A DNA stretch of 64,000 nt from Deltaproteobacteria bacterium. Its GTDB lineage: Bacteria; Myxococcota_A; UBA796; CAJQPC01. Position numbers and translations under genes: made by a program. The DNA is taken from contig JADKFE010000007.1 in NCBI GenBank assembly GCA_016717595.1, positions 1 through 64,000 on the forward strand. The letters run 5' to 3'. How positions within the stretch are numbered: the stretch's first letter is position 1; every line of letters starts with the position of its first letter. Positions 26,631-36,462 of this stretch are shown here, in pieces. The notes under the pieces were generated by a model. That model searched no databases. It worked only from the letters and a program-made list of their open reading frames with translations, and was not told the origin of the DNA.

Positions 26631-27340
26631 CGCCGCTACGCGCTGAGGTGCTCCCCCGCGCGGCCGTCACCGCGCCGCTGCGGGAGCAGATGTTCCACCT
26701 GCTCAGCGCCCACTTTGACGGGGTGGAGCGCGCGCTGTTTGACGCTGACCTCGACGAGAAGGACGAGGTGATCACGCTCTCCGACGCCGATGGCGCCCTG
26801 CGCGGCTTCTCGACGCTGCGCGCCTGGCGCCTCGAGCTCGACGGCCAGGCGCTCTGGGCCTTGTTCTCTGGGGACACCATCGTCGATCAGGCCGCCTGGG
26901 GCAGCCCGGCCTTGGCGCGGGGCTGGTTAGAGGCGGCCTTACGCCTGCGGGAGCGCGCCGGAGGAGAGCCGGTGTACTGGATGCTCATCTGCTCCGGCTT
27001 CCGCACCTATCGCTTCTTGCCGGTGTTTTTTCACCAGTTCTTCCCGCGCCACGACGCGCCGACCCCGCCCGAGACCCAGCGCCTCCTCGATGAGCTGGCG
27101 CGGCGGCGCTACGGCCCACGGTACCGCGGCGGTGTGGTGCGCCTGCCGGGCAACGGCGCCGTGCTCCCTGAGATCGGCGGGCTCACCCCGGCGCGGCTGC
27201 AGAACCCCCACGTCGCCTGCTTCGCCCGGCTCAACCCCGGCCACAGCCAAGGCGACGAGCTCGTGTGCCTCGCCGAGATTCACCCCGACAACTTCACCGA
27301 CGCCGCCCGGCGGATGTGGGCCGGGCTGAGGGTGACCTGA
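26627..27340 (+). CDS. GNAT-fold-like protein of unknown function
   Basis: 237 residues. FDADLDEKDEVITLSDADGA and RGFSTLRAWRLELDGQALWA, followed by LFSGDTIVD, look like the first beta sheet of an acyl-CoA N-acyltransferase-like fold, but I see no convincing acetyl-CoA loop. The C-terminus carries ARLNPGHSQGDELVCLAEIH. It overlaps the previous gene by four bases (ATGA) and ends the radical SAM operon. Acyltransferase function is a weak inference from fold and context. Confidence 0.55.
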   Translation: MTPLRAEVLPRAAVTAPLREQMFHLLSAHFDGVERALFDADLDEKDEVITLSDADGALRGFSTLRAWRLELDGQALWALFSGDTIVDQAAWGSPALARGWLEAALRLRERAGGEPVYWMLICSGFRTYRFLPVFFHQFFPRHDAPTPPETQRLLDELARRRYGPRYRGGVVRLPGNGAVLPEIGGLTPARLQNPHVACFARLNPGHSQGDELVCLAEIHPDNFTDAARRMWAGLRVT

Positions 27341-27341
27341 G

Positions 27342-27359
27342 CCGCCTGGCCTCAGGCGG
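27342..27359. terminator. Short hairpin at a convergent gene junction
   Basis: CCGCCTG and CAGGCGG pair across a four-base loop between the stops of the radical SAM operon and the MglA-like gene. No T tract; possible bidirectional termination signal. Confidence 0.35.
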
Positions 27360-27966
27360 TCTGAACGCCGCGGTCGGCCTCTTGGTGCTCGCGGACCTGC
27401 TTCAACATGCCGCGCAGCACGAGGTTGCGGGTCTCCATCACGCCTTTGCCCAGGTGCGCCGCCGTGGCGATGGACGGGCGGCGGTCGGGGTTGAGCATGG
27501 CCTCCAGCGTCTTGATCGGCGTGGCGTTCGGGAGATCCCGCTTGTTCCACTGAAACACGATCGGCAAGGTCTCGGGGTCGTGCCCTAGACGCCGAAGGTT
27601 CTCGAACAGGTTCTGGAGCGCGGTGAGGTTCGCCTCTTCACGGCCAGGGTCAGAGTCGGCCACAAACACGACGCCATCGACGTTCTGGAGCAGCGCCTTG
27701 CGGGTGTTGTTGTAGAACGACTGCCCGGGGACGCTGTAGAGGTGCAGCTTCACCCGATACCCGCCCAGCTTGCCGACGAGCGCCGGGAAGTGGTCAAAGA
27801 AGAGCGTGCGCTCCTCGTCGGTGTCTAAGGTGAGCAGATTGCCGCGCGCCTCTTCAGGGGTCTCGGCGTGCAGGCGCTCCATGTTGGTCGTCTTTCCCGA
27901 ACGGCCGGGCCCGTAGTAGACGACCTTAAAGCACAGGGTCTGACTCTTGGGGAGAACGTAGGGCAT
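27352..27966 (-). CDS. MglA-family Ras-like small GTPase
   Basis: 204 residues. G1 loop YYGPGRSGKTTNME, switch and G3-like LYSVPGQSFYNNTRKALLQ followed by DGVVFVADSDPG, and G4 QWNKRD match the MglA group of bacterial Ras-like GTPases (Myxococcus MglA sets cell polarity for motility). MglA proteins usually act with the roadblock-domain GAP MglB; no MglB is next to it here. ATG 27966 has AGGA at a good distance and begins the conserved domain. It is separated from asnS by a long AT-richer divergent region that probably carries its promoter. Confidence 0.85.
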   Translation of the reverse strand: MPYVLPKSQTLCFKVVYYGPGRSGKTTNMERLHAETPEEARGNLLTLDTDEERTLFFDHFPALVGKLGGYRVKLHLYSVPGQSFYNNTRKALLQNVDGVVFVADSDPGREEANLTALQNLFENLRRLGHDPETLPIVFQWNKRDLPNATPIKTLEAMLNPDRRPSIATAAHLGKGVMETRNLVLRGMLKQVREHQEADRGVQTA

Positions 27967-28460
27967 GGCGGCTTCCTGCCTAGGTGCCATCAGAGCGAAC
28001 GTTCTGATGGACAGTAATTAATTACGGCACCGCAGGGCATCTTCGCGCCTGCGCTGCGGCGTGCTGGCCTTCTGGAGAAGGGCGTTGGGGGGTGCTGGGA
28101 TGAGACAGTGTAGCACTGATCAGGAGGCTGACAATGTTTCTACTATCTGAAACACAAAATGATGACGAATGTAAGTCTTACTCCGCGAAGAAACGCCGAA
28201 AACGACCCTTCACGAACCTTTCCCGAGCCCTTCCTGACGCGCAATACGAAAAAACTCCATGTCGTTCAAGATGAGTGCATGTGGTTTGTATATCATCTGT
28301 ATATAATCAGGGCGTTGAATTTTGGCTTCTGTGATCTCTTGAGGTTGTTTGTATTGATTGTATCTGCGCCGCGCTCCCAGCGTCGGCGCCCCTGGATGCC
28401 GGGCCAAATCTACGTTAAGAGGCGGTGCAGACCCTCTCTCCTCAAGTCCCTGAGCGCCTC
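27967..28460. other. AT-richer intergenic region between mglA-like gene and asnS
   Basis: About 490 bases without a convincing gene and visibly richer in A+T than the rest of the window. It contains ATCAGA...TCTGAT (27989-28008), the palindrome TAATTAATTA (28016-28025) and a TATAAT box at 28302-28307 upstream of asnS. No clear TTGACA partner was found at 16-18 bases. Likely holds divergent promoters and long leaders. One 154-residue reading frame here runs into asnS out of frame and is not protein-like. Confidence 0.5.
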
Positions 28461-29752
<1,292 letters not shown>

Positions 29753-29756
<4 letters not shown>

Positions 29757-30739
29757 TCTCGACGACGGCGGCCCGGCTGGCAGACGCCCTGGGCCTGCCG
29801 CTCGTCGGTCCCGACCGGGTGATCACCGCCGTCGCGCCCCTGGACTCCGCGGGCCCCGAGGCCTTGGCGTACGCTGAAGGTGTGGTGAGCGGCGAGGCGG
29901 GCTGCGTGATCGCCAAGGAGGCGGTCGAGGGCCGCGCGGTGATCATCGCGCCCGACCCAAAGCTCGCCTTCATCCAGGCCTTGAACCGGCTCTTCCCCGA
30001 GGAGCGCGCCGCCGGGGTTCACCCGAGCGCCGTCGTCGAGGGCCAGCTCGGCCAAGGCGTGACCGTGGGCGCCAACGCCGTCATCGGCGCCGGCGCCGTG
30101 CTTGGAGACCGGGTGTGGATCGGTGAGGGCGTGATCGTCGGCCCGGGCTGCAAGGTGGGCGACGACACGCGGCTCTTCCCCAAGGTGGTGCTTTACCCCG
30201 GCGTCGTCATCGGCAAACGCTGCCGGGTTCACGCCGGGGCGGTGCTCGGCGCGGATGGTTTCTCGTACCACCCCACGGCCCAAGGCCCGGTGAAGGTGCC
30301 CCAGGTGGGCGGCCTCGTGGTTGAGGACGAGGTCGAGATCGGCGCGAACACCTGCATCGACCGGGCGTTTTTGACCGAGACCCGCATCGGCCGGGGGGCC
30401 AAGCTCGATAACCTCGTGCAGATCGGCCACAACGTGCGTGTTGGCCCGGCCTGCGTGATCGCCGCCCAGGTGGGCGTCGCCGGGAGCACCACCTTTGGGG
30501 TGGGCGTGCTCGTCGGCGGTCAGGCCGGCTTCACCGAGCACCTCAGCGTCGGCGACGGCGCCCGGGTGGCCGCGGGCTCGGGCGTGATCCGCGACGTGCC
30601 CGCCCGGGAGACCTGGCTCGGTGTGCCCGCCATGCCCGCGCGTCAGGCCCGGCGCATCCTCGCCGCGCTCAAGGATCTCCCCGACCTCGCCATCGAGCGC
30701 GCCCGGCGCCTGCGCGCGGCGGCCGGCTCCAACGACTAA
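29753..30739 (+). CDS. lpxD: UDP-3-O-acyl-glucosamine N-acyltransferase
   Basis: Lipid A biosynthesis enzyme transferring a 3-hydroxyacyl chain from ACP to the 2-amino group of UDP-3-O-acyl-GlcN. 328 residues: an N-terminal uridine-binding domain, then left-handed beta-helix hexapeptide repeats (VTVGANAVIGAGAVLGDRVW), the LpxD signature GADGFSYHP and the catalytic histidine near residue 226 in QIGHNVRVG, then a C-terminal helix. GTG 29753 overlaps the asnS stop. Its presence indicates a Gram-negative envelope with LPS. Confidence 0.92.
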
Positions 30740-30763
30740 ACACGTTCACTGAATGTGTTTAGT
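30735..30763 (+). terminator. Hairpin overlapping the lpxD stop codon
   Basis: ACTAAACAC and GTGTTTAGT pair perfectly over nine bases, with an inner TTC/GAA. The stem includes the lpxD TAA stop. Probably a 3'-end stabiliser or the first of two terminator hairpins. Confidence 0.5.
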
Positions 30764-30773
30764 GAGCCAGAGA

Positions 30774-30812
30774 CAACAACGCCCCGGGAGGGTGGCTCCC
30801 GAGGCGTCGTTG
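30774..30812. terminator. Long hairpin between convergent lpxD and hydrolase genes
   Basis: A stem of about 17 bp formed by CAACAACGCCcCGGGAG and CTCCCGaGGCGTCGTTG, with a GGTGG loop. It can act for both strands at this convergent junction. There is no long T tract. Confidence 0.6.
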
Positions 30813-30830
30813 GGTGGGCCTAAACCCGGC

Positions 30831-32400
30831 TCAGCGCCCGGTCTTCGACCAGTGAACGTAGTCGCCAGCGCCGTACCAGATCACGCCCATCTCTTTGCCG
30901 ATGTGGTCGACCTTGTCCTCGTCCAAGGTGCCCGAGCCCTTCTTCCCGGCGGTGTACTTCTTGCCGCCGATGGTGAGGGTGTCGGGCACGCCGGTGATCT
31001 TCATGTCGATGGCCTCACCGCTCATGTGGTTCGAGGTCAACGACGCGGCGTGAACGAGGCCGAAGGAGTTCACCAGGGCTTGGGCGGCGGCCTTCGTCTT
31101 CTTGAGGTCGCCGTGGTCCCACTCGATGTTGATGCCTTTGCCTTGGCAGTACGAGTTGGCCGCGGCGGCCGTCTTGGTGCCCTTGGCGACGTGCCAGGCG
31201 AAGTGCATCAGCGTGGCGCGCTTCTCGTGGCGAAGGCCCGCGGTGATGTCGACCTTGGCGCCGCTGCCGCGCAGGCCCTCGACGAACTTCTTGGCGTTGC
31301 CGCCGAAGGTGGACTCCAGGTCCTCAAACTTCGTCGAGTTGGACCAGCCGTTCTGGTTGGCGATGCTGTACCAGCTTGAGCCGGACAAGGTCTTGGAGCC
31401 GCTGGCGGCGGCCGGGGTCTCTTTGCCCGGGGTCGCGGTGACCTCCTTGACGTGCTCTTCAGAGATCCAGGCCTCTTTGCCGCCGTGCTTGATCTGGAGC
31501 CAGCCGTTGGCCCGGCCAACCGCCGTCACCTTGTCGCCCTTGGCCAAGGCGCCGACCTTGTTGTCCTTCGTGGAGTCTGGCGCCGAGCGCACGTTGAGCT
31601 TGGCCGCGGTGACGGTGTAGGACTTGCCAGAGACCGACGCGTCGATGTTGGGGGTGGCCGCCGGGGTGGTGACCTTGGGGTCGGCCTTGGTGGTGGCGCC
31701 GGTGCCGGTGCCCGCGGCGGTGCCCTTGTCGGCGGCGACGGGCGCCGAGCCCTTCAGATCCGTCGTGGGGGTGCCACGCTCGACGGCCTCACGCATGTAG
31801 GCCGCGCGGCGGTTGAAGCGGTCCGAGGGCACGCTCGACCACTTCGTCTTGTCGTTCATCACCGCGCTGAGGCCCTTGAGGTCGTTGGCGATGATGAGCG
31901 GCTGGACGTACTTGCGGGTGGTCGGGGTGTAGTCGCCGCGGAAGCGCAGGTCGATGACCATGTCTTTGATCGCGGGGTGCAGCTTCTCCCAATCGACCTC
32001 AAAGTCTTCCTTCTTCTTGCCCTTCTTCTTGTTCTCGTCGTAGCCCGAGACCGTCTCGGCGTAGTTGCCGGAGATGCGCTCGACGTCCTTGGCCAGCCGC
32101 CCGTAGAGCAGGTCGAAGAGGATCTTCTGCTGGCCGGTGGTGATCTCCGGCGTCTTGGTGTGGTTCTCGGCCACCCACTTCTTGGCGGCCTCGCCGGTGA
32201 TGCCCGCGGCGGGGGTGAACTTGGCGGTGTCCGAGGCCGAGATGCCCGCGGTGGCGAAGTCAGCGGTGATCTCTTTGGCCGACTTGTAGCCGAGATCGTA
32301 GCCGCGGCCGATCGTGGCGCCTGAGGCGCCGCCGGGCCACTCCAGCACGCGGCTGTGCCACTTGCCGCCCTCGGTGCCTTCAGCGTCGAAGGTGAGCTGG
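30831..32400 (-). CDS. Pesticin-like muramidase / SH3 / M15-type peptidase, main part (frameshifted)
   Basis: About 520 residues with three modules. First, a pesticin/T4-lysozyme-like glycosidase: DAEGTEGGKWHSR and LEWPGGASGATIGRGYDLG, matching the G-x-TIG-x-G-x-DLG core. Second, a bacterial SH3 domain (AAKLNVRSAPDSTKDNKVGA, AWISEEHVKEV), a wall-binding type. Third, a C-terminal D,D-/L,D-peptidase-like M15 domain with metal motifs NHMSGEAIDM and GDYVHWSK. Together it could cut both glycan and stem peptide of peptidoglycan. Ala/Thr/Gly linkers separate the modules. The frame continues upstream to about 32400, where one extra base separates it from its N-terminal segment. Confidence 0.75.
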
Positions 32401-32817
32401 CCCCGCGTCCACCTTGAGGTCGGGGTTGGTGGTCTTGGTGGCGAAGTTGTCGGTGTAGGGGCCGCCCTTCTTGGGCTCGGCCGCCGGAGCGGCCTTGGCG
32501 TCCGCAGCGGGCTTGGCCACCTGGGCCTTGGCGCCCGTCGCCGTGCTGGTGGCGTTGTTGTTCACCGGGCCTAGGGCGGGGGCCTGGGTCTTGGACTCGT
32601 CGGCGCCGCCAAACCAGCTTGAGAACCACGAGGTCGAGGACTTCTTCTCCGTTGAGCCAGAGGAGAACCACGAGCCCTCGTTCAGCCCGAGCTGCGCGCT
32701 CTGGGCCGAGTTGCTCTGGAGCGCGAGGCTAGACGGCTGCGCGCTCTGATCGGCCTCCGCCTGGCTCGACTGGGGGTTGTTCGGCGTGGACTTCGACTTG
32801 GGCTGGTACTCGAGCAT
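32380..32817 (-). CDS. N-terminal segment of the same peptidoglycan hydrolase
   Basis: Starts at ATG 32817 with GGAG about nine bases upstream. Encodes a Ser/Gln/Asn-rich, low-complexity leader (MLEYQPKSKSTPNN, WFSSWFGGADES) and an Ala/Lys/Pro linker ending DLKVDAG; the frame then closes at 32380. Reading across GCGGGGCC with one base fewer gives AGQLTFDAEG and joins the pesticin-like domain exactly at its start. No cleavable signal peptide is visible, so export, if any, would be by lysis or a specialised system. Confidence 0.65.
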   Translation of the reverse strand: MLEYQPKSKSTPNNPQSSQAEADQSAQPSSLALQSNSAQSAQLGLNEGSWFSSGSTEKKSSTSWFSSWFGGADESKTQAPALGPVNNNATSTATGAKAQVAKPAADAKAAPAAEPKKGGPYTDNFATKTTNPDLKVDAGPAHLRR

Positions 32818-32908
32818 CCCGGCTCCGATTCCGAGGGGGTAGGCCAGCAGGATAGCGCGAGTCTCGATTTTTGAGCTTGATCTCTGTCGTGTTCTCGACG
32901 CGGCACGC

Positions 32909-32949
32909 AAAAAAAAGACAGGGGCCCCAAGAAGGATCCTTGGGGCCCC
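32909..32949 (-). terminator. Rho-independent terminator of the discoidin-like gene
   Basis: On the minus strand, GGGGCCCCAAG and CTTGGGGCCCC form a long near-perfect hairpin (32921-32949) followed by TGTC and eight T residues. This is the clearest intrinsic terminator in the window. It ends the gene at 32994 and insulates the downstream hydrolase gene. Confidence 0.9.
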
Positions 32950-32993
32950 GGCCGAGACCAGCGGGCGAGCGGTTTGGCGCTACGCCGAGCGGA

Positions 32994-33926
32994 TCAAAGC
33001 CCCTCGAAGTTGGTGGCCTTCACCTTGATCTCGGCGATGGCGACCTCTTGGCTCTTGGCGCCGGGGTAGACCTCCAAGATCTCGACGGCGATGTCACCCC
33101 AGGCCGAGCCGGTGTAGCCGGTGACCGACGGCACGAGCGCGGCCTGCATCCCGGGCTTGTCGGGGAGCTCCGAGATCGCCTCGCGGCCGTTGGCGATCAC
33201 CTTGACCTTCTTGGGGCGGGCGAAGTCTTTGGGGCCGGCCTCGATCTGCACGGAGGAGACGCCGTAGCCCGAGGCGCTCACGGTGAAGCGCGCGCCCTCG
33301 GCCGGGGCGGCCCAGAAGGTCTTGGCGTTGGCGTCCATGATGTCGGGGAACATGTGGTCGGGCAGATCCCCCGAGGCCTCGCCGAGCTCAGCCTTGGCGT
33401 CAAACTCGGTGAGGTAGATGTTGAGCTCGGAGATGCCGACGTTGGGGAAGTCGGCGCCGGGGTAGACCTCCACCACCGAGAGGCGCACACGACCACCGAA
33501 GAGCTCGCTGCCGACGGCGAGGTCGGTGATGTCGATGGTCTGCCAGCCGGGCTTGTCCTCTAAGGTGATCTCGGCGGTGCCCGTGGTCTCGTAGCGCTCG
33601 CTGTCGGCGCAGCAGAGCACGTCGACCTTGAGCTTCTTGACCCGGGGGTGGTCGGTCCAGGTCTCATCGGACTTGGCCCAGCCGCCGACGATGGCGATCT
33701 TGTCGATCTTGCTCTTGGGCAGGTCGAGCATGATCCACTCGCCCATGTTCGGCGACTCGCCCGGCACCAGCCACGCCGTGTCCATCTTGCCGTCGATGGC
33801 GGCCTGGGCGTTCCAGTAGTTCGTGCCCAGGCGGGTCTCCTTCTTGAAGGAGGAGGCGGTCGCGCCAGCGATGGCGATGGCGGGCAGCGCGAACGCGAGC
33901 GCCGCGGCGGTGAACTTGGCCTTCAT
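32994..33926 (-). CDS. Secreted protein with two discoidin-like domains
   Basis: 310 residues. Sec signal peptide MKAKFTAAALAFALPAIAIAG, not a lipobox. Two galactose-binding/discoidin (F5/8 type C)-like beta-sandwiches follow: one with NYWNAQAAIDGKMDTAW, MGEWIMLDLP, KIDKIAIVGG, VVEVYPGADF; the second with DIMDANAKTFWAAPAEGARF and ILEVYPGAKSQEVAIAEI. This resembles the NADase-type glycan-binding domain group. Carbohydrate or surface ligand binding is inferred; there are no catalytic residues. ATG 33926 has AGGAG just upstream. It is read after the MMPL exporter gene with 68 bases between. Confidence 0.7.
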   Translation of the reverse strand: MKAKFTAAALAFALPAIAIAGATASSFKKETRLGTNYWNAQAAIDGKMDTAWLVPGESPNMGEWIMLDLPKSKIDKIAIVGGWAKSDETWTDHPRVKKLKVDVLCCADSERYETTGTAEITLEDKPGWQTIDITDLAVGSELFGGRVRLSVVEVYPGADFPNVGISELNIYLTEFDAKAELGEASGDLPDHMFPDIMDANAKTFWAAPAEGARFTVSASGYGVSSVQIEAGPKDFARPKKVKVIANGREAISELPDKPGMQAALVPSVTGYTGSAWGDIAVEILEVYPGAKSQEVAIAEIKVKATNFEGL

Positions 33927-33994
33927 GTCGGGCTCCTGATGGGCGAAGGGGGATGACAGAGTAGCACAGGGGCGGGACACCGACCCTCGGCGGC

Positions 33995-36391
33995 TCATTC
34001 CGGCGGGGGCGTCGTCGTGCTCTCTAAGGTGTCGGCGGGGGCCTCTCCGGCGATCTTCCAGATGGTCATCCAGCCGACGGGCAGCACCAAGAAGGCGCCG
34101 ATGGTGACTGAGCTGAGCCCCACGAGCACGAGCATCCCGAGCGACTCGATGCCTTGGTTGCCCGCCCCGGAGAGCGCGGCGAAGCTGAGGATCGTCGTCA
34201 TCGACGAGAGCCCGGCGGCGAAGCCTGTGGTGGAGAGCGCGCGCAGCACGCCGCCAGGGCCCTCTTCAGAGAAGCGGTGCAGCATATGAATCACGACGTC
34301 TACGCCGATGCCCAGCAGGATGGGGATGGCCACGACGTTGACCAGGCTGAGCTTCACCCCGACGAGGCTCACCATGCCCCCGGCCCACAACATGCCCGTG
34401 ACGAGCACGGCGATGGAGGCCAAGGTGGGCAGCACGCGGCGGGTGTCCAAGAAGGTGCCGAGCACAACAAACAAGAACGCCAGGCCCGCGACGAGGGGCG
34501 CGTCTTGGCGCACCACGTTGTACAGCGTGCCCAAGGCGAGGTACTCCCCGGCGACCTCGACGTTGGGGAAGGTGGCTTTGACCTCCTCTTTGAGCGCGTG
34601 GACCTCGCGTAGGTCCCACATGTTGCCCGAGGGGAAGATCATCATGCGGTGGCGGCCGTCGGCGGCGCCGAGGAGGTGCTGCAGGCCCCGGGGGAGGTCG
34701 CCCGCGGTGACGGGGTTGAGGTTTCGTGCGCCGAGCTGGTCGAGGTTCTGGCGGATCGACGCCGGCAAGAAGCCGTAGTTGGGGTGCTGGGTCAACGCGA
34801 CGATGGCGCGCAGCGTCTCTAAGCGGGCGTCTTGGTCTTCGGGGATGACGCTGCGCAGGGACATCGCCCGGCCGATGTGGGTGACCTGCTTGTCGGTGAT
34901 GAGCTGCTGCACCCGGGCGTGGTCGGCGTTGAGCGAGGCCGCGTCGGGGTAAGACGCCACGATGGCGGCGTAAGACGCGCGGGTGAGCTCTTGCTCAAGC
35001 TCGCTCAGGTCTTCATAGGCCATGCCGTCCCGGCGCAGCTCGCTGAGGTCGTACTCAAAGCCGATGCGGGGGATGAACGCCGTGAACAGCACGGTGATGA
35101 TCGCCAGACCCACGAGGCCCAGAGGCGCGAGGCGGTAGGTGGGCGGCGTCTTGGGCTCGGGCAGGCGCAGGCGGCGGCGGGGCAGGGGACGGGGTTGGCT
35201 CTCGCGCCAACGGATGAGCAGGGGCAGGACGGTGATGGCGGCGACGAAGCACAACAACACGCCGAACGAGAGCAGGAGCCCCATCTGGCGGAAGCCCAAG
35301 AACTGCGCCACCAACAAGGCGCCGAAGCCGAAGAAGGTGGTGATCGCGGCGGCGAAAGACGGCGGCCCGACCTTGTCCCAGGCGCTGGCGACGGCCTCCT
35401 CTAAGGTGGAGCTGATGAGCCGCTCTTCGCGGTATCGCAGGTAGAGGTGGATCGAGAAGTCGATGCCGAGGCCCAACAACAAGGCGCCGAGGATGCTCGT
35501 GAAGGTGTTGAGCACGCCCACCGACAGCCCAGCGAAGCCGAAGGACCAGATCGTGCCCACGATGAGCGGCGTGAAGATGAGCAGCAGCGCCCGCAGGTCA
35601 CGCATGGCGACGATCATCAGCGTCAGCACGAGCACGAGGCTGATGGTGCCCGTGAGCTTGGAGTCGGCGAGCACCCCCTCGTAGTCTTCGACGTTGAAGC
35701 GGTAGGCCCCAGAGATGTAGACGACCTCGACGCCTTTGGAGGCCGGGTCGAGGGTGTTGATCGTCGTCTGGATGAACGCCATCAACGAGCGGGCGAAGGG
35801 CAGATCACGCGCCCGGCCGTTGGGGCGGATGACGAGGCGCTCCATGTCGCCGCTGGACATCAGCCCCGAGCGGGCGTCGGCGCCGCCGAGCTTCTCGGTC
35901 ATCGGGCCGAGATCGAGCAGCCGCGCGGCGATGAACGGGTTGGCCACGGCGGGGCCCAACGAGAGCGCGCCCTGGAGCCGCTCCCGCACCGAGACCAGCT
36001 CCTCTTGAGAGAAGGTCAGCACCCCCAGGCGCCAGGCCAGCTCGTCGTCGATGTCGTGGACGGCGTAATCGACCTTGTCATCGGCCTCAAGGGCCGCCTG
36101 GAGCTCGTTGAGGAACGGCTTTGTGGCCGCGCGTTCACCCCGAACGGTGACGGTGACGAGGTTGACGCCGCCCTCCTCGGACTCCAGCTCACGCAGGGCG
36201 ATGATCGCGGGATCCTTCGGAGGCATCAGGGCGAGCAGGTCAGAGTTGACCGTCAGGCGAGAGGCGGCGGCGAGGGCGAGGAGCGTGAGCAGCGCCACCA
36301 CGGCCGTGGCCGCGCGGTGGTTCCGCAGAATGAAGAGCGCCCAGCGACCGAAGATGGTGGTCGCTTGACCGCGCTCGGCGGGCTGGCCCAT
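33995..36391 (-). CDS. MMPL/RND-family exporter
   Basis: 798 residues with the RND two-fold design: a TM helix (AATAVVALLTLLALAAA), a periplasmic loop domain, a six-helix bundle including LLGLGIDFSIHLYLRYREE, then a repeat with a second loop domain and TM block (LLGIGVDVVIHMLHRFSEE). The GxxxDxxxH pattern in both halves is typical of MMPL/HpnN-like transporters that move lipids or other hydrophobic envelope components, driven by the proton gradient. ATG 36391 is preferred for its GGAGG site; 36454 is an upstream alternative. Follows an envelope protein gene by 71 bases in the same direction. Confidence 0.85.
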   Translation of the reverse strand: MGQPAERGQATTIFGRWALFILRNHRAATAVVALLTLLALAAASRLTVNSDLLALMPPKDPAIIALRELESEEGGVNLVTVTVRGERAATKPFLNELQAALEADDKVDYAVHDIDDELAWRLGVLTFSQEELVSVRERLQGALSLGPAVANPFIAARLLDLGPMTEKLGGADARSGLMSSGDMERLVIRPNGRARDLPFARSLMAFIQTTINTLDPASKGVEVVYISGAYRFNVEDYEGVLADSKLTGTISLVLVLTLMIVAMRDLRALLLIFTPLIVGTIWSFGFAGLSVGVLNTFTSILGALLLGLGIDFSIHLYLRYREERLISSTLEEAVASAWDKVGPPSFAAAITTFFGFGALLVAQFLGFRQMGLLLSFGVLLCFVAAITVLPLLIRWRESQPRPLPRRRLRLPEPKTPPTYRLAPLGLVGLAIITVLFTAFIPRIGFEYDLSELRRDGMAYEDLSELEQELTRASYAAIVASYPDAASLNADHARVQQLITDKQVTHIGRAMSLRSVIPEDQDARLETLRAIVALTQHPNYGFLPASIRQNLDQLGARNLNPVTAGDLPRGLQHLLGAADGRHRMMIFPSGNMWDLREVHALKEEVKATFPNVEVAGEYLALGTLYNVVRQDAPLVAGLAFLFVVLGTFLDTRRVLPTLASIAVLVTGMLWAGGMVSLVGVKLSLVNVVAIPILLGIGVDVVIHMLHRFSEEGPGGVLRALSTTGFAAGLSSMTTILSFAALSGAGNQGIESLGMLVLVGLSSVTIGAFLVLPVGWMTIWKIAGEAPADTLESTTTPPPE

Positions 36392-36462
36392 GCCGGCGTC
36401 CTCCGAAAGAAGCGCCCTTGTATCCCGGGGGGACTCCTTGGGCGAAAGCGTCAACGCGCCGT

